Part shown: positions 16,705-27,800 of the stretch, piece by piece | Layout of the letters: every line of letters begins with the position of its first letter | Numbering within the stretch: position 1 is the stretch's first letter | Translations under genes and position numbers: made by a program | Assembly (NCBI GenBank): GCA_964412555.1 | Contig: CAYPPG010000003.1 | Coordinates: 143,709 to 207,708, forward strand | Source of the DNA: CAYPPG01 sp964412555 | Lineage (GTDB): Bacteria; Hinthialibacterota; Hinthialibacteria; Hinthialibacterales; Hinthialibacteraceae | DNA: 64,000 nt | Direction: 5' to 3' | Notes under the pieces: model-generated | What the model saw: the letters and a program-made list of their open reading frames with translations, nothing else | Database searches by the model: none | Told to the model about the DNA's origin: nothing

Positions 16705-19700
16705 CTAATTATCCGCTTGATCCGTATTCGCCGCAGAAAGAAACAAAGAACCACTGGAAGGAGCGTATTGCCCGACAAATGCGCTCACACCGGTTTTAGG
16801 CGTGAGTGGAGGGTGCAGCGGAGGAGACACAGTACTCCATCCTCGCACTTTATTCCCATCGTAATCGATCTTAATAATTACATATTTATTTATGGGAGCA
16901 GCGCGGAGAGATTCGACATCCAATCCATCGATTCGCACAAAGGAACCAGTACCCACGGCCAGTTCTTGACCATTCGATTCAATCCCGTCGAATTCACCGG
17001 CAGTGATGGATAAAACACCGGATGGATTGACGGAATCCGGAAAGACATTGAGCACATACCCCGCCGGATATTCCACATGAGAAACCGTTTTATTGCTGAT
17101 AACCGGTTTGAGCACGCCAATCAGATTGATGGGCTGATTCGGACGGAGTACTCTATTCCGGTCATCGCCTAATGATGCAACAACAATCTCTTTAAGACCG
17201 TCTCCATTCAGATCAGCCACAACGGGTTGAATCCCGCCGTTGCCGCGTAAATGATTTTGTAGGAATCCGAATAGATTGGTTGTACGATGGGCGACCTCGG
17301 CAAACGCATTGTTTTGATTCCATTTCAAATCCATGATTTGAAATGCCGTTTGTGAATACCGGCTATAGGTTTGCGCGACAATCAGTTCATCGAAAGAATC
17401 ACCATCGAGGTCTGCTGCCGCCAATGTGATTCCGCCACTGGCGTTTTGAATCCAGTCAGAATCTATCAGCCCCATAAATTGGCCTTCCAGGATAAATCCA
17501 AAGGGAGCTGGAAATCCAGTGTACTGGAAAAGGCGGACGACTTGATTCCCTTTGACACCTTGCGCGACGGCAATATGGTTTTCGCCGGCACGAACAAAGT
17601 TCCCGACAACCGTTCGAAGCTCACCGTGATTGTATTCAACGGCACGATTGTTGTTCCCTTTTGGAAAAGCAGAGAATGGATGACCGATGATTTCTTTCGT
17701 GGAACCGTCACGGACGATTACGAGATTGGGAAATGTAGATTCCCTTTCAATTGGACCTAGAGTAGTTACGATATCCGGATTCCCATCGTGGTTTACGTCA
17801 CCGGCGGAAACATATACGGCTCGACTCAATCCACCACCGACTTTTTCATGAAAGGAGGTGGGAGCGAAATTGAAACCTCTCAAAACTCCATTGATGGGTA
17901 TGGAGGCATTTGGAGACAGATTCCGAACGTTCACTCCATTGCCTCCGCCGTGGCCACAGGAAATAATTAGTTCATCCGCATCGGTTGTTTCCGAGGATCG
18001 AATTTGAACATAATAAATATCTTGATTGGAAACGCCGGTCGAATCCATCGCAGTAAATGTTACGACTACCGTCGATTCTTCTCTCGCGATGAATGAAGGG
18101 ATATTTAAAATGAGTTCATAATCGATCGATGTGGGCTGAATATCGACAATAGAAGTACTGAAAGAAATACGTTCGCTCGCATTGAGATTCACATTCGGTA
18201 GCAAAACGGAATCTCCGTCCGGATCTTGAACATGGAAATTGAATGTCAAAGTCGAGTCAGGTTCGGTAAATGTCCATTGTTTGTCAGAGAGATTTGTAGG
18301 AGGATTATCATCGATTGATACCGATGTAGATATTTGGGGTGGTTTACTGGACAAAGTAACGAGTACTTCTTTCGTGACCAAAGTGGTTACCGGTTCACTT
18401 GAAAGGGGAGTATTTGTGAAATTGAAAGTAAAGAGAATGGGAACTTGCCGCGTTTCAAGGTCTGGTAATTCAGGAAATATGCTGCCGGCACGATAGTTCA
18501 CGGTGGCGGTTATAGTACCGGTAGAAGTTTCGACAGAATAATCAAAAGGTACAGAAAGAGAATTGCTTGCAGAAAATGTAAGATCATCCAAGCCTGGATC
18601 GACACCCTGGAGTACTAGTTGTACTCTTGTTTCTTCCCGCATTTCTACAGAGTCACCGATTGTCGCTGGACGGGGAGAATTGTTCAGTTTGACGGAAATC
18701 ACTTCGACTTCGGGCGTTGCCGCTTTGGGAGCTACATTCAAAACAAGAGAAGTGTGATCTTTAAACGTATGTTTAGGAGTTCTTCCGGAGAACAAATCCT
18801 GCGCAGTAATATTGAGAGTGTAGGTGGCGGCAGTAGCCTCACCGACGAGTGAGAGATATCCAGGTTGAAAAGTGAACGATCCGTTCCCCATAGATGTAAG
18901 AAACATTCCATTCTCGATCTCCGAAGAGGTTAACGCCGTACCTGTGGCGTTCAGGAGAATGGGATCCTGATCCGAATCCACGGCTTCGATTGTCATTGTC
19001 AAAGTCGAGCCTTCCGGCATAGTCGTTTCGCGGATGTCTTCCCCAAACACAGTTTGCAAACCCGCTGTACTTGCTTCGATAGAAGTGAAGTCGGGGAGGA
19101 TTCTGCCGGCTGACGTAATTTGTTGCAAATCGAAAGACTCTTCAAAGAACGCCGGCCGATTGATCACCACCGTAAACGGTGAACCGATGGTTGTATTATT
19201 CTGATTGTCCTTCACCACTGCAGTGGCGATGACCGGTTGCGTTGCAGCGGACTTCGCCGGAGATGAAATCAATAGTTCAAGGTCCAGATTCTGAGGGGAT
19301 GATGGATCGGTGAGGATAAAGCCACTCACGGGAGGATTGGAATGGATTTGAAGGTCGGCATACGATGTCGGTTCCACGATCCATTGGACAGAAGAAATCC
19401 CGTTGATATCGAATCCGGCAGCCTTTAGATGGAGCGGAGGAGTTCCTGCATGATAGAGGAGTCTTCGGGAATCATTAGGAGAAAGAAGAGTATTGTTCCT
19501 GAAAAAGGTAATCGAAGGTTTACCATCCAATCCGAAAACAGCATTGGACGGTTTCGCTTCTGTGCTTCCAACGGTATCCGTTGCGTGAACAACAAAACGA
19601 AAGGAATTCGTACTTTCATTTTCGGAAGCGGAGGGCAGTTGTACAAGGAAGGGGACGATCAGCGTATCCTCCCCCACCAAATCTACATATTTTGTTTCTA

Positions 19701-22700
19701 ATTTAACATAGGAATCAGGAATAATAATACCGGTCGCGTTAAGGGTAGGAGAACCATAATTTCTGTTGTACCAGATATCCAATGGATGATCTACAAAGTC
19801 GAAGATTGTAGTCGTGATCCGGAGAACAGAACCTGCAGAGATAAGTGAACCAGGGGGTATTTTCTCTCCTGGAGCCGGATTTACGCCAGTAGGATATTTA
19901 GCGCTGCCGGCAACAAGGACAACCTCAACATTTCCGCTTATTGTCGGGCCGGCGTTATCGACACTGAGTGGCGGCCCAATTTTTCGAACAATGGATTGGT
20001 CATAAAGAGTGTTGAAAGGACGATTGCCCGCGTCATCCATGACTGTTACGGTAACTTGGCATGCGGATTTCGAGGCAAGAGCGGTTGTTCCCGCATTTTC
20101 TTCAACCATGACCGAAAAGGTCGCTTTGATCAGAGATGCTTTGCCGGTTTGCGGGATAATTTCCAGCGAGTGAGGAGAAAATGAATCATGGGTATTGGCT
20201 ACAGCATTTTGAACGGAGGTTGCAAAACAAGAAAGATCGGCAGTCACGTTCAAGAGCGCCGGTTGCGATAGAAGATTGAAAAAGGAATGCTTGATATTGG
20301 GTAAGGAGCGAAATTCATCATTCCCTTCTCCATCAAGGCGCGTGTTGGTTGCATCGACAATGATGGAAAGTACATCTCCGGCGCGAATCCGATTGGGAAC
20401 TTGATCAATTCCGTCAAGATTGGGAGCGGTGGGGAATCCAAGGCGTGGGCTTGCCGGATTGGTAAAAGCGTATGTGGGAGGCAATTTTCTGAGTATCAAC
20501 TCGGAAGGGATTCTATAACTTACCTGTGGTGGAGAAGCATCGAGAGTAAACTTCGCGGACGATTGACGAAGCGGGATCGATTGGGCATCGATATCGTCCA
20601 CAATAACTGTCACAGAAGCAATTCTTTTTGAAAACGCACCGTGCTGAACTTGAATGTACGGCAATCCCTCTAAAGCATCCAACGTTTTTTGTAACGGGAT
20701 TCCGAATGATGAATGTGCACCAGTGGCTCCGATCAGATCAACACGAGTGGTAGGAGTAGCCTCAGTAAAATTACCGTTAAAACGGAAAATGTTTCCATTG
20801 GCAATGTTTGACCGTAAAACGCTTTGATCCGCGAACCACCGGCTTGCATAGGAATTGATGCCGGCACGCATCGGCCGAGTATCTCGATAATCGAACACAA
20901 TTGATTCCCAACGGGCATGGATGTTACCGGCTTCAGTAATGCGAGTGGTTGTTGGAACAATTTCATCGACGACGTTGTGCAAGCCGGGTGGATAAAGATC
21001 GCTAAGATCAATGTGAATCGTATCCGGTGGTTCATTTTCAAAAGTGGATATCACGGCGTCCACTGCGAAGCGATCTCCTGGGGCGATTTCAAATATGGCG
21101 GAGGCCGAATCTACATGATGCCCGATTCCCAATTCGGAAGTGTTCACATCAGCATCGGATCGGCCATTTACCGTTAAAAACATTTCCGTAACAACGATCC
21201 ATTGAGTTACGTCTTGAGATTGGACCGTGATTTCCACTGCCGGTGTGCTGGGATGGGAAGCGCTATAAATTAAGAGCGAAGCTTCTTCATTGGTAATATC
21301 GGGATCGTGACGGGTAAAAATGCTTATCGTCTGGTTTTCATTCCAATTAGATTGAGTAAACGTATGAGAAGTAGCGGATTGAAGGACAAAATCGGAATGC
21401 TCGGTCTGCCACTCGACGGCAGCCGTCAGGATTTCGGCTGGTTTTGTGCTGAGCCGTATATGAATGTCGCCCGTCAGTCCTTCCTGAATTGTAAGAGAAT
21501 CGGACGAAAGAACGAAATGGGGATTATCTCGATCAATCTCTTTTACCGAGAATACGACTGTCGGAACAATATAACCCTCTTGAGCGTGCAGAGAATAAAG
21601 CGCAGAGTCATCTTTTCGATTTGCATCGATTGAAGCGCCGAAAATAACAGAGTGACTTTGGTTCCAATTTGAGGAGTCGAACGTCAAGATCGATCCGGTG
21701 ATTAAATGAATCTCCGGTTCGGCAGCGTAGGTATCGATGACAGCAGTAACAGGATTGGGAATCTTTGCACTCAAAACAATCCGTAATTCCGTCGTTGCCC
21801 CTTCCAGTACAACCGGCGCTTGAGGAAGAAGTACAAAACCAAGAGAATCGTTATCCAACTCGCGTACGGCCACTTTTAGATCGGGTATCGAGGGAGTGGA
21901 CTCGCTTTGCAAGAGAAGAGTAGCCGCTCCATCGACAAAATCATCGTCTTCCGTAGCACTCAAGATAATCTCTTGATAGACATCCCAATTGTCGGGTGTA
22001 AATATAAGTGATGTATTGGAATATAGACGAATATCAGGATCTCCCCTGATGATACTCGCAGAAACACTGATATCCTTTGGTGGCTGAACGCTTAATTTTA
22101 CTTGTAAAGGAGCCGTTGCCCCTTCGGGAATAGACGGGATTTTTGGATTGGGAATAAAAAATAGCGGATCATCGTCCAGTTCCGCTATGTTGAATGCATG
22201 TGTGGAAACATATGGACCGGAAATGGATTGTATGACAAATAAGGACTTACCATGAAGATCGTCTACATCTGTTCTCGCTTCAAAAATTAACGTTTGATAT
22301 TGATCCCAATTGGACGGTGTAAAAAATAAAACCGGATCGGAGAGCAAACGGATATCTGAATCGCCTCCACTCAAGCGTATTTCAGCACTAACCGAAGATG
22401 TTGGCATGGCCGTGAGTTTAATCTGCAAGGGGGCTGTCGCCCCTTCAGGAATAACCAATGATGAAGGCAAAAGATGAAAATTCAATTCATCATTATCCCT
22501 TTCGGTCGCTGTAATACGATGAGGAGTCACTGTCGCACCAGAGACGGATCGGAAAAGAACAGTCGCTTGGTTGTTGACGGTATCGTCGTCTTCGGCCGCT
22601 CGAAGTACAACGGTTTTGTAAGTATCCCAATCCGAAGGTGTAAATGTCAACGAGGCTCCCGAATGAATAGTAATATCGATATCCCCGCTTTCTATAGAAA

Positions 22701-22887
22701 CAGAAACAGTTGTCGACGAGGCCGGTTGGGTGCTCAATTTGACTTGCACGGCTGCAGTGCTCCCTTCAGGAACATTGATCGAATTCGCTGTCGTGACAAA
22801 TATCGGCTGGGATACAGCAGCACAAGGGAGTAGAAAAAGCAATAAGAAAAACAAGAAGCAGATGGATAACGAAGATGAAAGGGACAT
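16705..22887 (-). CDS. Giant secreted Calx-beta / FG-GAP surface protein
   Basis: A 2060-residue exported protein. The ATG at 22887 follows AGGAG and opens a signal peptide (LSICFLFFLLLFLLPCAAVSQ); an ATG 26 codons upstream lacks this. About five tandem modules of roughly 100 residues follow, each with an EGATA-x-LQ-x-KL strand and a TFTPSNWDxYQ-like segment, typical of Calx-beta/Na-Ca exchanger domains that may bind calcium. The centre (about 560-1700) holds diverse beta-sandwich segments. The C terminus (about 1730-2055) has FG-GAP/VCBS repeats with calcium-loop motifs (DVNHDGNPD, DLDGDSFDE, DLNGDGLKE), suggesting an integrin-like propeller. Probably a cell-surface adhesin. No sortase, PEP-CTERM or autotransporter tail is visible. 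Confidence 0.85.
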   Translation of the reverse strand: MSLSSSLSICFLFFLLLFLLPCAAVSQPIFVTTANSINVPEGSTAAVQVKLSTQPASSTTVSVSIESGDIDITIHSGASLTFTPSDWDTYKTVVLRAAEDDDTVNNQATVLFRSVSGATVTPHRITATERDNDELNFHLLPSSLVIPEGATAPLQIKLTAMPTSSVSAEIRLSGGDSDIRLLSDPVLFFTPSNWDQYQTLIFEARTDVDDLHGKSLFVIQSISGPYVSTHAFNIAELDDDPLFFIPNPKIPSIPEGATAPLQVKLSVQPPKDISVSASIIRGDPDIRLYSNTSLIFTPDNWDVYQEIILSATEDDDFVDGAATLLLQSESTPSIPDLKVAVRELDNDSLGFVLLPQAPVVLEGATTELRIVLSAKIPNPVTAVIDTYAAEPEIHLITGSILTFDSSNWNQSHSVIFGASIDANRKDDSALYSLHAQEGYIVPTVVFSVKEIDRDNPHFVLSSDSLTIQEGLTGDIHIRLSTKPAEILTAAVEWQTEHSDFVLQSATSHTFTQSNWNENQTISIFTRHDPDITNEEASLLIYSASHPSTPAVEITVQSQDVTQWIVVTEMFLTVNGRSDADVNTSELGIGHHVDSASAIFEIAPGDRFAVDAVISTFENEPPDTIHIDLSDLYPPGLHNVVDEIVPTTTRITEAGNIHARWESIVFDYRDTRPMRAGINSYASRWFADQSVLRSNIANGNIFRFNGNFTEATPTTRVDLIGATGAHSSFGIPLQKTLDALEGLPYIQVQHGAFSKRIASVTVIVDDIDAQSIPLRQSSAKFTLDASPPQVSYRIPSELILRKLPPTYAFTNPASPRLGFPTAPNLDGIDQVPNRIRAGDVLSIIVDATNTRLDGEGNDEFRSLPNIKHSFFNLLSQPALLNVTADLSCFATSVQNAVANTHDSFSPHSLEIIPQTGKASLIKATFSVMVEENAGTTALASKSACQVTVTVMDDAGNRPFNTLYDQSIVRKIGPPLSVDNAGPTISGNVEVVLVAGSAKYPTGVNPAPGEKIPPGSLISAGSVLRITTTIFDFVDHPLDIWYNRNYGSPTLNATGIIIPDSYVKLETKYVDLVGEDTLIVPFLVQLPSASENESTNSFRFVVHATDTVGSTEAKPSNAVFGLDGKPSITFFRNNTLLSPNDSRRLLYHAGTPPLHLKAAGFDINGISSVQWIVEPTSYADLQIHSNPPVSGFILTDPSSPQNLDLELLISSPAKSAATQPVIATAVVKDNQNNTTIGSPFTVVINRPAFFEESFDLQQITSAGRILPDFTSIEASTAGLQTVFGEDIRETTMPEGSTLTMTIEAVDSDQDPILLNATGTALTSSEIENGMFLTSMGNGSFTFQPGYLSLVGEATAATYTLNITAQDLFSGRTPKHTFKDHTSLVLNVAPKAATPEVEVISVKLNNSPRPATIGDSVEMREETRVQLVLQGVDPGLDDLTFSASNSLSVPFDYSVETSTGTITATVNYRAGSIFPELPDLETRQVPILFTFNFTNTPLSSEPVTTLVTKEVLVTLSSKPPQISTSVSIDDNPPTNLSDKQWTFTEPDSTLTFNFHVQDPDGDSVLLPNVNLNASERISFSTSIVDIQPTSIDYELILNIPSFIAREESTVVVTFTAMDSTGVSNQDIYYVQIRSSETTDADELIISCGHGGGNGVNVRNLSPNASIPINGVLRGFNFAPTSFHEKVGGGLSRAVYVSAGDVNHDGNPDIVTTLGPIERESTFPNLVIVRDGSTKEIIGHPFSAFPKGNNNRAVEYNHGELRTVVGNFVRAGENHIAVAQGVKGNQVVRLFQYTGFPAPFGFILEGQFMGLIDSDWIQNASGGITLAAADLDGDSFDELIVAQTYSRYSQTAFQIMDLKWNQNNAFAEVAHRTTNLFGFLQNHLRGNGGIQPVVADLNGDGLKEIVVASLGDDRNRVLRPNQPINLIGVLKPVISNKTVSHVEYPAGYVLNVFPDSVNPSGVLSITAGEFDGIESNGQELAVGTGSFVRIDGLDVESLRAAPINKYVIIKIDYDGNKVRGWSTVSPPLHPPLTPKTGVSAFVGQYAPSSGSLFLSAANTDQADN

Positions 22888-23113
22888 GTTGATCTCCTGT
22901 TTGAGTGTTAGCGTTTTGTTTTTTATCGTTTGATCTCTCAGAAAATACCTATACAGCACGGTCATTCGGCCTGAACAAGAAACCTACAAAGTACAGACCA
23001 AAGGTCTTCTCCGCAATTAATAATAGACGATTAAATATGAAATTAGAAAAATCCTTGAGTCCGTTTATTCTATACAATATATGATATCAAAAATTTCCTA
23101 TTTTGTGTCACAT

Positions 23114-23166
23114 ATTTGATATGAATGGGTATTTGATTGTATATTAAGTATACATTTGATTGTATA
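23114..23166. promoter_or_regulatory. Direct repeats of ATTTGATTGTATA
   Basis: The 330-base gap 22888-23217 is AT-rich. It contains two exact 13-bp direct repeats ATTTGATTGTATA (23131-23143 and 23154-23166), 23 bp apart start to start, preceded by a shorter ATTTGAT (23114-23120). They lie upstream of the giant adhesin gene on the minus strand and could be binding sites for a regulator. No gene is seen in the gap. Confidence 0.3.
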
Positions 23167-23217
23167 CCTGTTGATTTTGGTTGAAAAAAGAAACCGATAG
23201 GGATGATAGGAGAAAAA

Positions 23218-24630
23218 TTATCGATCCACTGCTTTCAAGTAAAGAATTGCGTCTTGAGCGAAAGGCGATTGGAATGGCTGGTTTTGCCCCCCGGAAATAG
23301 GATCCCCCCTTAGGGTCTCGTTGTGATTAGGATCGAACCATTCGACGGAGAAAGTGTTATTGGTTCCCGATAGATCAACGGTAATTGAAGCCTTTTCGGG
23401 AAGATAAATCAGGTATTCCTTGCCGATATCGGCTAGACAATATTGAGTGGAACTGAGTTTGTTACTGGGAACCATTGTGGACAAGTGCATCCGGTTTGCA
23501 TAGCGAAGAACATACCCCATACTTTTGCGAATCGGCTCCCATTTCGGATCGTATTTTTCACCTAACACCATTCCATCACAAGGATCCATAAAAATAGGAT
23601 TCATGCCGCGCAGGAAACTTTTCCACACCCAGGCTTGATTACCCCCGATGCCCCATAGATGATCGGTATCGGTGATAATGACTTTGCTTCCATCGGCGGC
23701 TGGTGGATTATCGCGGTAACCACCTTCGGGATTGGGGGATATCCATTCCGCAGGGCTTTCGAAAAGGGTGGAATTTTTGCCTCCTTTGAATTGGAAGGTC
23801 ATACCGACAGGGTGCTGAAATGGTTTGCTCTGTTCATATTTATGGATGAAATCGATCATATGGTATTGCCATTCGGTCGATTTGGGGTGATTTTCGTTGG
23901 AAATCTCATACAAGACATTGTCGAGATCGTTCACGGTGTCGATGACTTTTTTGACGTAAGTTTCCTGTAGAGCCGTCACATCCGGATTTTCCAGCATGTA
24001 AATTTCGAGTCCGTGGTTGTCACCGTCTACATCGCCATCGATCCCGTTGATATTATTGCCGAAATTGAAAGGATGGTATTTCCAAACGCCGTCGATACGC
24101 TGCATCGCCCACCCTTCGAAGAGCATGACGGAAACATAAATCCCATGATCCCGTGCTTGAATGACTCGCTCGCGTAAGCGGTTGAAATAATCCGGATTGA
24201 AGCGGCTCAGGTCGAATTTGGGTTTGCCATCCAACGCTTTCTCATCACCGGACCGCGGCCAGGGATGAAGGTTGACATAATGGAAGGTATTTTCATTCCG
24301 GTGTGAGGGATTGTTCCCTTGTGTATCCCACATGACCATTTCCCAACGCCACATGCGCATAAAATTGTGGTTGAGTTCTTGCATCCAGTCGAGATAGCCC
24401 TCGTAATCGAATGGCGGCGGGGGATCGGCCGGTCCCATATCGACCAGATTGTACCAAACGTGGGAACCGGTGAGCAGGACAGCCTGACCTGATTTGTCCA
24501 TGAAGTAGCGGGGATTTCTCGGACAGACTTTCAGAGGACCGGATGTGGAAGCCGCATAAACAACACACATCCCGCTTGCCATGATTATCGTGAAAACAAG
24601 TAAGTAGAACAAAAAGGCTTTGTTTTTCAT
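23218..24630 (-). CDS. Secreted DUF4038-like glycosidase with a small C-terminal beta domain
   Basis: A 470-residue exported protein. The ATG at 24630 has CGAGG upstream and starts a signal peptide (MKNKAFLFYLLVFTIIMASG). An upstream in-frame ATG adds 42 residues of non-signal sequence and is not preferred. The catalytic region is a TIM barrel of the type annotated DUF4038 or 'putative collagenase/glycoside hydrolase' (GSHVWYNLVDMGP, NFMRMWRWEM). It has YEISNEN with Glu246 as probable acid/base. The last about 80 residues match the 'collagen-binding domain of a collagenase' style beta-sandwich. Likely acts on polysaccharide outside the cell. Substrate unknown. Confidence 0.75.
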   Translation of the reverse strand: MKNKAFLFYLLVFTIIMASGMCVVYAASTSGPLKVCPRNPRYFMDKSGQAVLLTGSHVWYNLVDMGPADPPPPFDYEGYLDWMQELNHNFMRMWRWEMVMWDTQGNNPSHRNENTFHYVNLHPWPRSGDEKALDGKPKFDLSRFNPDYFNRLRERVIQARDHGIYVSVMLFEGWAMQRIDGVWKYHPFNFGNNINGIDGDVDGDNHGLEIYMLENPDVTALQETYVKKVIDTVNDLDNVLYEISNENHPKSTEWQYHMIDFIHKYEQSKPFQHPVGMTFQFKGGKNSTLFESPAEWISPNPEGGYRDNPPAADGSKVIITDTDHLWGIGGNQAWVWKSFLRGMNPIFMDPCDGMVLGEKYDPKWEPIRKSMGYVLRYANRMHLSTMVPSNKLSSTQYCLADIGKEYLIYLPEKASITVDLSGTNNTFSVEWFDPNHNETLRGDPISGGQNQPFQSPFAQDAILYLKAVDR

Positions 24631-24859
24631 GATGACCTCGAGCTTAAAAGAGTCGTTGATTATATTAACAGGGTGAAATACAGGGAAATCAAGTGGGATA
24701 AGTAAAATTTCACGGTTCATACTACTTGTCGATTCCGATCTAGTCCATGAAGGCAATCCCCTCCTTTATCTTCAAGTAGGTTATTTGGATTTCAAGCAGA
24801 TGGTGGTAGGATACGAGGGACAAATTATCATACCGAAACACTTTATTCGGGAGAAAAAA

Positions 24860-27800
24860 ATGACAAGGCACATCCTCGTATTCTCGTTTTGCTCGATTGT
24901 AGCATTGAATGGCTTGGCTTCTACGGAAAAGCAACTGGCGCAGGAAATATTTCAAAATACAGGTGTCAAGGGGGGGCTGACCGTACATCTGGGATGCGGA
25001 GATGGAAAATTGACAGCGGAATTATGCACCAACGAAAGGATTGTAGTGCATGGTCTGGATACGGATGCGGACCGGTTGGCTGACGCCCGTGAATTTCTCT
25101 ATCAAAAAGGATTAATCGGCCGTGTCAGTGTTAGCCGGTTCAATGGAAGAACACTTCCGTATGCAGAAAACCTAGTACGGCTTCTTGTTGCAGAAAAAGA
25201 CTTTCAAGTGCCGGAGGATGAGATTATACGCGTGCTTTCCCCGGGCGGCTTAGCTTATATCAAGAACGGCAGTCAATGGAATACAATCGTCAAACCGTGG
25301 CCGGAAAATATTGACACTTGGACACATCTTTTTCACGGACCGGATAACAACGCTGTCGCTCAAGATTCCGTCGTGGGACCACCACGGCGGATGCAGTGGA
25401 AATCAAAACCAGTATGGTGCCGCAGCCACGAATTCATCTCCAGTTTTGTAAGCATGGTATCCGACAAGGGGCGAGTGTTTTTTATATTCGATGAAGGACT
25501 TACGGGAATTACGGATCCCCCCATACCGGAACGCTGGACTCTGATCGCGCGGGACGCTTTCAGTGGTGTTCTTTTGTGGAAACGCCCCATGAAAGAGTGG
25601 AACGCCGCCAATTTCCGTGGACGGGGTCGAGGATTCGTACCTCCACCGATCAATCGCACTCTGGTAGTCAAAGGCGACCACCTATTCACCGTCGCTAGTT
25701 TTAGAGGTTCGGTCATCAAATTAGACGCTGCCACAGGCAATGAGCTCCAACGATACCCTCATACCGAAGGCACAGAAGAAATCATCCTTTGCGACAAGAA
25801 GCTCTTGGTGCGCACCAGCAGCCGGGACAGTAATGGTGAAGATGCAATTGTCGCCCTCCACCCCCAAACAGGGAAACTCATATGGCAACGGCCGGAAACC
25901 GGCTATCTAGCGGAATCACTAGCGGCTCGGGAAAACAAAGCCGTTTACGCCAACCGAGAGGAATTGTTTTGCCTGAATCTAAATAACGGCGAGGTTCTCT
26001 GGAGCTATGAATCGCCGGAATTTCGAAAACATTCCTGGAGTGGCGGTCCCCGTATTGTCATTACAGAAGAAAATGTCCTTTTCGGCAAAGGCAACAAGAT
26101 TCAAGCACTCGATGTAAAAACCGGAAACGTGATCTGGAAAAAGCCATCGGGGGGTGTTTCCATGCGCGGCGCTGACATGATGGTAATCGATGGGATGGTC
26201 TGGCACGCAAATGCCGAGGAAGTTGTCGGATATGACCTCAAAACAGGCGAACTCCAGCAAAAAATCGATCCGGGAAGCGTACAAAGCGCAGGCCATCACT
26301 TGCGCTGCTATCCCGCTAAGGGAACAGCCGGATACCTGATTACCCAGTTTCGCGGAGTAGAATTCGTCGGTCTTCAAGGTCAAGATCATGTCCAAAACGA
26401 TTGGACGCGGGGCGCCTGCCGGTATGGGATTATGCCCGCCAATGGAATGCTTTATGTTCCCCCGCATCCTTGCTTCTGTTACGCCGGGGCGATGATGAAA
26501 GGTCTTAACACATATACTCCCGCCTCTGAAAACGAAATCAGCCAAATTGTAGATGCAATCCATACAACCGACGGTCGACTGGAGCAAGGTCCGGCCTGGG
26601 GAACAGGTAGCGCTTCGGTATCCCCAGAGGCCGATTGGCCCATGTATCGCGGCAATGCCCGCCGGACAGGTTCCTCATCCGTAACCGTGTCGGATGCTCT
26701 CACCCCAAAATGGAAAAACAAAATAGGGGGAAATTTGACTCAACCCATCGCCGCGCAGGATCAAGTATTCGTCGCAGACCAAGACGGACAAACTCTCTAT
26801 GCCTTGGATATTGATGAGGGATCCCAGTGTTGGTATTATCTGGCGGGTGGACGTATCGATTCGTCTCCAACGGTCATTGGCAATATGGTTCTATTTGGCT
26901 GTGCAGACGGATATGTATATAACCTGAGAGCAAAAGACGGCGCCATGATCTGGCGTTTTCGGGCAGCGCCAATGGATCGGTTGATCGTAGTCGATGAACG
27001 ATTGGAATCGACATGGCCATGCCATGGGAGCGTATTGGAACACAACGGTTTGATTTACTTTACTGTAGGCCGTTCGAGTTATCTCGATGGTGGATTGATC
27101 ATTTATGCTCTGAAACCGGAAACCGGCGAAATCGTGTATCAGACTCGCCTGGACACCTGGTCACCGACGCGGGAAGACGCCCAGGACGCTCCTTTCCTGC
27201 CGGCATTCCATATCGAAGGTGCACGATCCGACATCCTGGTCAGTGAAGGCGGATACATTTTCCTAAATCAATTACAATATACTTCGGAATTGGAGTTGAT
27301 CGATACGGAATATCGCCCCGGTCCGGAAGAATACCAGGAAGACCGCGGCGCTCCGGATGCCTTCGGACCTCTGGTTGCGGATATCGAAGTCGATGATCCC
27401 GATTTCGTTGATCGGGATACTCTGGCCCAGTTTCCACAAATGGCGAAACGCTGGTACCGGCGTGGGCACTTGGGCGCACGACATGTCAACCGGCATATAT
27501 TTACAACCGGTGGCTTCTTGGACAATACCTATTTCCCCCGGACATTTTGGATGTACAGCGATCTGTGGCCGGGATATTATATTGCCAATGTGGCTCCCAA
27601 AACCGGACAAATCCTGAGCGTCGGACCGGACAGAACCTACGCAATCCAAGCCTACCCCCAACGTGTTACACTCAGCCCTATGTTCACCCCTGGCCGGACA
27701 GGTTATCTCCTTGTAGCCGACAACAATGAGAACGATCCTATTCTGCATGAAAAAAATTGGGGCCGCGACAAGGGAATGGGCTTGTCACGAAAGCAGCCGC

